47,576 bases of DNA, from the NCBI GenBank assembly GCA_944325625.1, contig CALVAP010000014.1, forward strand, positions 1 through 47,576. The letters are read 5' to 3'. This DNA comes from Candidatus Gastranaerophilales bacterium. Its GTDB lineage: Bacteria; Cyanobacteriota; Vampirovibrionia; Gastranaerophilales; Gastranaerophilaceae. The notes under the pieces are model-generated. The model ran no database searches, was not told the origin of the DNA, and was given only the letters and a program-made list of their open reading frames with translations. Shown one piece after another: positions 1 through 5,295 of this stretch. Positions within the stretch are counted from its first letter, which is position 1. The number at the start of each line of letters is the position of its first letter. The translations under genes and the position numbers were made by a program.

Positions 1-130
1 TAAAAAGAGTATTTATGGTACACATGGTTTGATTATTTCCTACCCCTAAAATCCGCTACACAAGCCGATTGCCCGAAATAATCGCACCATCTGTCATACG
101 CAAAACACTCACTTTATTACACTTGCAGAT
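1..130 (-). pseudogene. Possible remnant of a pilin-like gene, left window edge
   Basis: No intact gene is visible here. On the minus strand, just beyond the tRNA terminator, a short open frame reads K-V-S-V-L-R-M-T-D-G-A-I-I-S before a stop, and stays readable after it. The 'ADG/TDG-x-I-x' pattern resembles the 'LTADGALIW' segment of the pilin-like protein at 698-1378. This may be a decayed 3' part of such a gene. There is no start or signal region, so it could equally be chance. Confidence 0.22.
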
Positions 131-156
131 TCAAAAAGCCCGAATCCGGGCTTTAA
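131..156 (-). terminator. Intrinsic terminator of the tRNA-Phe gene
   Basis: Read on the minus strand, an 8-bp stem (AAAGCCCG/CGGGCTTT, 135-154) with a 4-nt loop is followed by a run of T. It lies 6 bases past the encoded CCA end of the tRNA, so the tRNA appears to be a single-gene transcript. Confidence 0.85.
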
Positions 157-160
157 TAAA

Positions 161-236
161 TGGTGCCACGTCTCGGAATCGAACCAAGGACACAGGGATT
201 TTCAGTCCCTTGCTCTACCAACTGAGCTAACGTGGC
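161..236 (-). tRNA. tRNA-Phe (anticodon GAA)
   Basis: The minus strand folds as a 76-nt cloverleaf. The acceptor stem is GCCACGU/ACGUGGC, with a discriminator A and a genomically encoded CCA. The D-arm carries AGUUGGUAGA. The anticodon stem AGGGA/UCCCU encloses the loop CUGAAAA, giving anticodon GAA. The T-arm CUUGG/CCGAG holds the loop UUCGAUU. All stems are fully paired. It has its own promoter (254-281) and terminator (131-156), so it is transcribed independently. Confidence 0.97.
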
Positions 237-253
237 TTACTGGTTACCTATAA

Positions 254-281
254 ATAATACCAATTAAAGATTTTAAGTCAA
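254..281 (-). promoter_or_regulatory. Promoter of tRNA-Phe
   Basis: Minus-strand -35 TTGACT (276-281), a 16-nt spacer and -10 TATTAT (254-259). The expected start near 247 leaves a 5' leader of about 10 nt before the tRNA. Confidence 0.75.
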
Positions 282-305
282 GATTTTGTTTTAAAGTTTT
301 TCCAA

Positions 306-542
306 CTATATGCTAAAGTCAAAAAATTCCTTTATATCGACGCCCAGTGCACTTGCTATTGTATAGATACAATATATAGACGGACTTCTCTTTCCTTGCT
401 CTATTGCACCTATGTATGTCCTATCAACCCCAACTTGAAACGCAAGTCTCTCTTGTGAAATTCCTTTGGTTGTCCGAAGAAATTTCATCCGCTCTCCAAA
501 TACTTTTAAAATTTTTCTTTTTAATCTAATTTTGGTTCTCAT
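306..542 (-). CDS. XRE-family helix-turn-helix regulator
   Basis: A small DNA-binding protein of about 78 residues that is almost entirely one Cro/CI-type HTH_3 domain. The core F-G-E-R-M-K-F-L-R-T-T-K-G-I-S-Q-E-R-L-A, followed by V-D-R-T-Y-I-G-A-I-E-Q-G-K-R-S-P-S, is the canonical helix 2/3 pattern, and A-L-G-V-D-I-K-E-F-F closes the fold. There is no sensor domain, so it is probably an autoregulator or the regulator of a neighbour. The ATG at 542 is preferred over the in-frame TTG at 545. Neither has a clear Shine-Dalgarno, and a CATAAT -10 (551-556) puts transcription start almost on the start codon. A 10-bp-arm palindrome at 565-591 overlaps its promoter. Its target is unknown; the divergent pilin-like gene is the obvious candidate. 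Confidence 0.85.
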   Translation of the reverse strand: MRTKIRLKRKILKVFGERMKFLRTTKGISQERLAFQVGVDRTYIGAIEQGKRSPSIYCIYTIASALGVDIKEFFDFSI

Positions 543-564
543 CAAATATGATTATGCAATGATT

Positions 565-591
565 ACTATTTGTCATCTACCGACAAATAGT
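565..591. promoter_or_regulatory. Palindromic candidate operator for the XRE regulator
   Basis: A perfect inverted repeat, ACTATTTGTC (565-574) and GACAAATAGT (582-591), separated by 7 bp. It lies in the 152-bp gap between the XRE gene and the divergent pilin-like gene, just upstream of the XRE -10 box (551-556). The arms and spacing fit a dimeric HTH protein, so autoregulation is the simplest reading. This is inferred from position and symmetry. Confidence 0.6.
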
Positions 592-649
592 CACATATAA
601 ATATATACCTATTTCACTTTATGGATAAGGATTTTAGAGAACGAGCTCA

Positions 650-678
650 TTGACTTTTACATTAAATTATGGTAAAAT
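650..678 (+). promoter_or_regulatory. Promoter of the pilin-like gene
   Basis: -35 TTGACT (650-655), a 17-nt spacer and -10 TAAAAT (673-678). Transcription would start near 685, leaving a short leader that holds the AAAAAGG ribosome-binding site (684-690) ahead of the ATG at 698. Confidence 0.75.
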
Positions 679-697
679 TTTTTAAAAAGGATATTCT

Positions 698-1378
698 ATG
701 AAAAAACTTGAAGCCTTCTCACTTGCTGAAATACTTATTACTCTTTCTGTTGTCGGTATTACAGCGGTTTTAACAATCCCCAATTTAATTTTAAAATACA
801 ACCAAAAAGTACTTGAAACTCAATTTAAAAAAAACTATGCTGCACTACAATCCGCCCTGCAGCTTTTAACAAATGAGGGTTACGATTCATACTCCGAACT
901 ACAGAACACACCAGATAGAACTAGCAAAAATACAGCTCATTTAAAAAAGCTAAAACCCTACTTTAAAGACAGCCAACTATGCACAAAACATTATCTTGAA
1001 TGCGGTGGCAGCACAAGGGCAAAGGGATATCAAAATTATTCAAATACATCATATGCACACATTGACGCCGACTCTACTACAAATTTATCAATTCTTACCG
1101 CTGATGGAGCGCTCATATGGATGGGACCTTGGGGAGTTAATGGTTACCATGTCGATATAAACGGCCCGCAAAAAGGTCCTAATTTACTAGGACATGACAT
1201 GTTTAGCTTTACCATTAACCAAAATAATACCATCGAACCCTATACTCGCTATGGTAATTGTACGTATAATACTCCAAATCAAGGACTAGCATACAACGGT
1301 TTTACATGTTCACAACACGCAATAAAAAATGTTTGCCCGGATGATCAAACAAAAACTTATTGGGAATGTTTGAGATAA
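698..1378 (+). CDS. Type IV pilin-like / type II secretion pseudopilin-like protein
   Basis: A 226-residue protein with a classic class III prepilin start: a short basic leader M-K-K-L-E-A, then F-S-L-A-E-I-L-I-T-L-S-V-V-G-I. Glu is at +5 if prepilin peptidase cuts before F7, and a hydrophobic helix runs to about residue 30. The remainder is a predicted exported globular domain with several cysteines (near 96, 102, 187, 204, 213 and 224) and an aromatic C-terminus. Expected role: a pilus or pseudopilus subunit, or a substrate of that machinery, held in the inner membrane before assembly. No assembly genes lie nearby, so this is an orphan subunit. It has its own promoter, and ATG 698 has AAGG 7 nt upstream. 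A related protein is encoded at 23901-24989. Confidence 0.85.
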   Translation: MKKLEAFSLAEILITLSVVGITAVLTIPNLILKYNQKVLETQFKKNYAALQSALQLLTNEGYDSYSELQNTPDRTSKNTAHLKKLKPYFKDSQLCTKHYLECGGSTRAKGYQNYSNTSYAHIDADSTTNLSILTADGALIWMGPWGVNGYHVDINGPQKGPNLLGHDMFSFTINQNNTIEPYTRYGNCTYNTPNQGLAYNGFTCSQHAIKNVCPDDQTKTYWECLR

Positions 1379-1389
1379 ACTTTCGCCCT

Positions 1390-1418
1390 CTGGCATTTTT
1401 TTCTGCTTATAATATAAT
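1390..1418 (+). promoter_or_regulatory. Promoter of ffh, possibly giving a leaderless mRNA
   Basis: -35-like CTGGCA (1390-1395), a 17-nt spacer and a perfect TATAAT (1413-1418). The +1 expected 7 nt after the box is 1425, which is the A of the ffh ATG. No Shine-Dalgarno precedes that ATG. An overlapping TATAAT at 1408-1413 would give a leader of only about 5 nt. Confidence 0.55.
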
Positions 1419-1424
1419 GTTCTT

Positions 1425-2813
1425 ATGTTTGATACGTTATCTGACCGTTTACAAGAAATTATTAAAAAGACTTCGGGAAATGCTGAGCTTAGCGAAGAAA
1501 ATATGTCTGACTCACTTCGAGAAATCAGACGAGCGTTACTTGAAGCAGATGTTAACCTTAGAGTTGTTAAAGCATTTATTTCTAACATAAAAACTCGTGC
1601 AGAAGGCGAAGAAGTTTTAAAAGGTGTTAACCCTGCCCAACAGCTTGTTAAAATAGTCAATGACGAACTTGTTTCAATACTTGGGGGGCAGAATGAGCCG
1701 CTTAACCTTGCCCAAAAACCTTCTATAATTATGATGCTTGGGCTTCAAGGTTCAGGAAAAACAACTTCTTGTGCCAAATTAGCAATAAAATTAAAAAAAG
1801 AAGGCAAAAATCCGCTTTTGGTTGCCTGCGACGTATATAGACCTGCGGCTATCAAACAGCTTGAAACACTTGCGCTTCAAACTCAGAGTGATTTCTTTTC
1901 CATAGAAAACTGCTCTGATGTTAAAAAAATTACTCAAGAAGCACTAAACTATGCAAGAGAACATAACAACAATGTGGTAATTCTTGATACAGCAGGACGA
2001 CTGCAAATTGATACAGATATGATGGCTGAACTAATGATTTTGGATAGAATGTTCAACCCGCATGAAAAATTACTCGTAATTGATGCTATGACAGGTCAAG
2101 AAGCCGTCAATGTCGCTGAAAATTTTAACGAACAACTGGGTATAACCGGAGTTGTTCTAACAAAACTTGACGGTGATGCCAGAGGCGGGGCAGCTTTGAG
2201 TGTCGTCTATTGTTGCCAAAAACCTATTAAGCTTACCGGAACAGGCGAAAAATTATCCGCTCTCGAAGACTTTTATCCGGAACGTATGGCTACACGTATT
2301 CTTGGTATGGGCGATATAGTTTCTCTTGTTGAACGAGCTCAAGAAGCCATCGACATTGAACAAGCAAAAGAGTTCGAAAAGAAAATGCGAAAAGCTGAGT
2401 TTACTTATTCCGATTTCCGCAAAATGCAAAAACAAATGAAAATGCTTGGCTCAATGGAACAAATTTTAGGAATGCTTCCTATACCCGGATTAAAAAAAGA
2501 CGATAGAGAAGAAATTGCTAATGCGGGAGAAAAACAGCTTAAAAGAATCGAGGCGTTTATAAACTCAATGACGCCGGAAGAGCGAGATAACCCGCAAATC
2601 ATTAACTCAAGTAGAAAAAAACGTATAGCAAAAGGTTGCGCTATGGAGCTTTCTGAGATTAATGCTTTTATTAACCAGTTTGAACAAATGCGAAAAATGA
2701 TGAAAGGCTTCTCTGGGCTACAGGATAAACTTAAAAAGCAAAAAAATAAATTTGGAAAAATCCCTAATATGCCCAATTTACCCAAAAATTTTAACGGCAA
2801 ATTTCCATTTTAA
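1425..2813 (+). CDS. ffh: Signal recognition particle GTPase Ffh
   Basis: The protein subunit of the SRP. It binds signal sequences on ribosomes and delivers them to FtsY at the inner membrane. At 462 residues it is full length for the family. The N-terminal four-helix bundle (about 1-90) leads to the G domain with P-loop G-L-Q-G-S-G-K-T-T near 106, D-V-Y-R-P-A-A, D-T-A-G-R-L-Q, and T-K-L-D-G-D-A-R-G-G. The methionine-rich M domain follows from about 300, and the C-terminal tail is Lys/Asn/Phe rich. The start is the ATG giving M-F-D-T-L-S-D-R-L. The gene stands alone: rpsP and rimM, frequent neighbours in other bacteria, are absent. No SRP RNA was recognised in the window. Confidence 0.97.
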   Translation: MFDTLSDRLQEIIKKTSGNAELSEENMSDSLREIRRALLEADVNLRVVKAFISNIKTRAEGEEVLKGVNPAQQLVKIVNDELVSILGGQNEPLNLAQKPSIIMMLGLQGSGKTTSCAKLAIKLKKEGKNPLLVACDVYRPAAIKQLETLALQTQSDFFSIENCSDVKKITQEALNYAREHNNNVVILDTAGRLQIDTDMMAELMILDRMFNPHEKLLVIDAMTGQEAVNVAENFNEQLGITGVVLTKLDGDARGGAALSVVYCCQKPIKLTGTGEKLSALEDFYPERMATRILGMGDIVSLVERAQEAIDIEQAKEFEKKMRKAEFTYSDFRKMQKQMKMLGSMEQILGMLPIPGLKKDDREEIANAGEKQLKRIEAFINSMTPEERDNPQIINSSRKKRIAKGCAMELSEINAFINQFEQMRKMMKGFSGLQDKLKKQKNKFGKIPNMPNLPKNFNGKFPF

Positions 2814-2834
2814 TTTCTACTAATGATTTTAGAC

Positions 2835-2861
2835 ACAAAAAAAAAGCCGTCGTGCGGCTTA
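2835..2861 (-). terminator. Intrinsic terminator facing the minus strand, between ffh and a TPR gene
   Basis: A 6-bp stem AAGCCG/CGGCTT (2844-2849 and 2855-2860) with a 5-nt loop is followed on the minus strand by nine T. On the plus strand the hairpin is followed by mixed sequence, so it is a poor ffh terminator. No minus-strand gene lies upstream to account for it; see the finding on a possible small RNA. Confidence 0.65.
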
Positions 2862-2990
2862 TGTTAATAATCTTGGGAGGAGATTTTGGGGATTTGTTAC
2901 ATGCATAATAATTCAGTATTTTATTTTTGTCATGGGTTATTTTAAAATTGTTACACAACTTAATATATTTCTCAAAACCCATGCCCGCGA
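2862..2990 (-). ncRNA. Candidate small RNA (tentative)
   Basis: This noncoding stretch lies directly upstream of the minus-strand terminator at 2835-2861. It contains a perfect 8-bp inverted repeat, CATGGGTT (2931-2938) with AACCCATG (2976-2983), and a smaller imperfect hairpin in the enclosed 37 nt (TTGT/ACAA). No convincing minus-strand promoter was found; a TTGACA at 3003-3008 lacks a -10 at the right distance. An open frame crossing the region (2791-2982) runs through the terminator and was rejected. The case rests only on an otherwise unexplained terminator plus structure. Confidence 0.3.
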
Positions 2991-3075
2991 CATGTTCGAA
3001 CTTGTCAAGCCCTGATTGAACATGGCAATTCTGTTATTTTCATGTAAAATGTTAATAAACATTAAGGAAAAACAA

Positions 3076-3660
3076 ATGAAAAAATTTTTTAGCATAATTT
3101 TGTATTGCACTATGTTGTCATTAACAACTCAGCCGACTTTCTGCGCAACAAATGATGAAATCAGAGAACAGGCTAAAATTCTATATATGAGTAACAATCC
3201 ACAAGAAGCGCAAAAGCGAATTCTACTCATTCCTGAAAATCAAAGAACTGCAGCAGATTATTTTATAATAGGCAACAGTCAATCTGATTTAAAACAGGCT
3301 ATAAAATATTATGAGCAGGCTATAAAACTTGATGAAAATTTTTATCAAGCATACTTTAACATCGGAAACTTATACCTGTCCGTCCAAAACTATGAAAAGG
3401 CAATTCACTATTTTAAACAATCAATAAAACACAACAAAGAATTTGCCTATGGATATTACAACCTCGGTTGTGCATACTTAAAAATAAATGAATACAATCA
3501 AGCTCGCAAAAGCTTCGAATCTGCAATAAAACTAAAACCGGAAGAACCTGATTACTACTACAACCTAGGCTATACCTACAAAAAAATGGAAAACCTAAAA
3601 CGTGCAGATAAAGCCATAAAGCTATACAACGAATTAATAAAAAAACGTAACGAATCCTAG
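3076..3660 (+). CDS. Exported TPR-repeat protein
   Basis: A 194-residue protein with a signal peptide (M-K-K-F-F-S-I-I-L-Y then a hydrophobic core, likely cut after T-F-C-A) and at least three tetratricopeptide repeats. The repeats read A-I-K-Y-Y-E-Q-A-I-K-L-D, then Y-E-K-A-I-H-Y-F-K-Q-S-I-K, then Y-N-Q-A-R-K-S-F-E-S-A-I-K-L-K-P. It is probably a periplasmic scaffold for protein contacts; the partner is unknown. An upstream ATG at 3016 is in frame, but 3076 is preferred because it has AAGGA 7 nt upstream and starts the signal peptide. The stop overlaps the stop of the opposing gene within CTAG (3657-3660). Confidence 0.82.
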   Translation: MKKFFSIILYCTMLSLTTQPTFCATNDEIREQAKILYMSNNPQEAQKRILLIPENQRTAADYFIIGNSQSDLKQAIKYYEQAIKLDENFYQAYFNIGNLYLSVQNYEKAIHYFKQSIKHNKEFAYGYYNLGCAYLKINEYNQARKSFESAIKLKPEEPDYYYNLGYTYKKMENLKRADKAIKLYNELIKKRNES

Positions 3661-4802
3661 AACTTAAACATATTTGTTATATTTCCAAGAATAGTTTCTG
3701 CTCCGTTCGAATCTTTTTGGGAACTAATCGTTGCCTCAAGCAGAGTAATGGATTCCTTGAGCTTTTCATCATCAGGTGAAAGCCTTGAAGCTTGTTTTAA
3801 ATCAGACAATGCACTTCGATACATTCCAAGTTCTTGCCTTGCCAGCCCTCTTATACAAAAAGCCAAAGTATAATTAGGATATAACTTTAAAACCTTATCA
3901 CAATCTTCAACCGCTTCTTTAAACAAGCCCATTGAATATCTCAAAAAGGCACGATTACTATAAGCCCCAACATCTTTAGGATTAAGCTCTACTGCCTTTG
4001 TATAATCTTCAAGTGCGCCTTGTTTATCCCCTTTCAAAGACCGTATCTTCCCTCTATTGTTGTAAGCTACGCTCCAAGAAGGATTTAGCTCAATAGACTT
4101 TGTATAATCTTCTATTGCTCCATCAAAATCTTTTATATCTGCTTTCAACTTACCTCGGTTATTATATGTTGCACTCTGATTGGGATTTAGGTCAATTGAC
4201 TTGTTATAATCCGCTATCGCTCCGAGATAATCACTGACACAACTTTTTACTAGTCCTCTGTAGTAATATACATAACTATCATCAGGCTTTAGCTCCAGTG
4301 AGGCTGTAAAATCTTTTATAGCTAAAGAATAATTCTTAAGCTTATATGCTACATATGCTCTATTGTTAAATGCAACGTTCCATTTGGGATAAAGCTCTAT
4401 TGCCCTGCTATAATCCGATAAAGCTCCATTCAAATCCTTCAACTCGCTTTTTGCCAATCCTCGGTTATTCCAAGCTGTGAAGTCGCTTTCATTCAGTGCT
4501 ATAGCTTTGTTAAAATCACTTATAGCTGATTTTAAATCTCCCTTTTGAGATAACAAAAGCCCCCTGCTATTATATGCCTTTTGATAATCGGGGTTTAATT
4601 TGATTGTTTCTCCAAAATATTCTATTGCAGATTTCTTATCACCTATGGCATTTGCTGCTCTTCCAAGATAAAACCATAAATCTGCCTCTTTAGGGTCCTT
4701 TTTCAACAGTTCTTTACATTTATCAAAGACTATTTTATAGTCCTTTTTTTCCATTTGTGAATCAAAATCAGCTAAAATTTGGTCTAATTGCGAACTTTCC
4801 AT
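3657..4802 (-). CDS. Multi-TPR protein, no signal peptide
   Basis: 381 residues made almost entirely of about ten tetratricopeptide repeats at a 34-residue period. Each carries the pattern A-Y-N-N-R-G then G-D/A-I-x-D-Y-x-K-A/S-I-E-L-N-P, and the run is unusually regular from about residue 40 to 345. The N-terminus is acidic and soluble with no export signal, so a cytoplasmic interaction scaffold is likely. No catalytic domain is attached, and the function cannot be read from sequence. An AGGA lies about 7 nt before the ATG. It converges on the exported TPR gene, and the two stop codons share four bases. Confidence 0.82.
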   Translation of the reverse strand: MESSQLDQILADFDSQMEKKDYKIVFDKCKELLKKDPKEADLWFYLGRAANAIGDKKSAIEYFGETIKLNPDYQKAYNSRGLLLSQKGDLKSAISDFNKAIALNESDFTAWNNRGLAKSELKDLNGALSDYSRAIELYPKWNVAFNNRAYVAYKLKNYSLAIKDFTASLELKPDDSYVYYYRGLVKSCVSDYLGAIADYNKSIDLNPNQSATYNNRGKLKADIKDFDGAIEDYTKSIELNPSWSVAYNNRGKIRSLKGDKQGALEDYTKAVELNPKDVGAYSNRAFLRYSMGLFKEAVEDCDKVLKLYPNYTLAFCIRGLARQELGMYRSALSDLKQASRLSPDDEKLKESITLLEATISSQKDSNGAETILGNITNMFKF

Positions 4803-4883
4803 ATATCCATCCTAAAACATAACAAACTCATTATACAAATTCTCTCAATAAAAGCAAATACGTACTTAGGTGGATTTTTTCAC

Positions 4884-4912
4884 ATAAAAAAGAAGGCTTT
4901 CGCCTTCTTTTC
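4884..4912 (-). terminator. Intrinsic terminator of rpsO
   Basis: A hairpin AAGAAGGC/GCCTTCTT (4890-4909) with a TTTC loop, followed on the minus strand by six T. It lies 20 nt past the rpsO stop and separates rpsO from the multi-TPR gene. The plus strand downstream is also pyrimidine-rich. Confidence 0.85.
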
Positions 4913-4928
4913 TCTCTGTAATTCTCTC

Positions 4929-5198
4929 TTAACCTCTCAAGTTTAATTTCTTAACCAATTCTCTGTAACCTTCGAGATTATTTTTCTTGAGGTATGCGAG
5001 AAGATTCTTTCTTCTACCAACCATCATCAAAAGCCCGCGACGTCCTTGGAAATCTTTCGGATTGGACTTCAAATGTTCCGTTAGCTCGTTAATTTTTTCT
5101 GTCAAAAGCGCAACTTGAACATCTACTGAACCTGTGTCTTGAGCATTTTTTCCGTATTTTTCTACGATTTCTGATTTGTTTTTTAAGTTGATTGTCAT
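4929..5198 (-). CDS. rpsO: 30S ribosomal protein uS15
   Basis: An 89-residue primary-binding protein of the small-subunit platform, of standard family length. It binds the central domain of 16S rRNA and helps bridge to the 50S subunit. Diagnostic stretches are [21 protein letters not shown], and the conserved C-terminal half beginning H-L-K-S-N-P-K-D, then [18 protein letters not shown]. The ATG has AAAAAGGA upstream. The gene is monocistronic, with its own promoter (5250-5277), a leader hairpin (5221-5243) and a terminator. pnp, a common downstream partner, is absent. S15 often represses its own mRNA through leader structure, so the hairpin may be its autoregulatory site (inference). Confidence 0.97.
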   Translation of the reverse strand: MTINLKNKSEIVEKYGKNAQDTGSVDVQVALLTEKINELTEHLKSNPKDFQGRRGLLMMVGRRKNLLAYLKKNNLEGYRELVKKLNLRG

Positions 5199-5220
5199 TA
5201 TTTATTTTCCTTTTTATTTC

Positions 5221-5243
5221 ACTTACATTTCGGTGGTGTAAGT
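5221..5243 (-). promoter_or_regulatory. Leader hairpin of rpsO mRNA
   Basis: A perfect 7-bp stem ACTTACA/TGTAAGT encloses a 9-nt loop (CCACCGAAA on the RNA strand). The predicted transcription start falls at about 5243, so the hairpin forms the 5' end of the transcript, with the ribosome-binding site just behind it. Position and size suit an S15 autoregulatory element or a 5' stabiliser. Confidence 0.55.
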
Positions 5244-5249
5244 TCCTTT

Positions 5250-5277
5250 AATATAACATCTAAAGAATAGATTTCAA
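5250..5277 (-). promoter_or_regulatory. Promoter of rpsO
   Basis: Minus-strand -35 TTGAAA (5272-5277), a 16-nt spacer and -10 TATATT (5250-5255). The -10 is preceded by TGT, making an extended -10. Confidence 0.75.
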
Positions 5278-5295
5278 GTAAGTTTTTAAGATTTT

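Noticed and set aside
2791-2982. A 63-codon minus-strand open frame between ffh and the TPR gene
   Set aside because: It runs through the minus-strand terminator hairpin and into the ffh 3' end, has no ribosome-binding site and no recognisable protein pattern.
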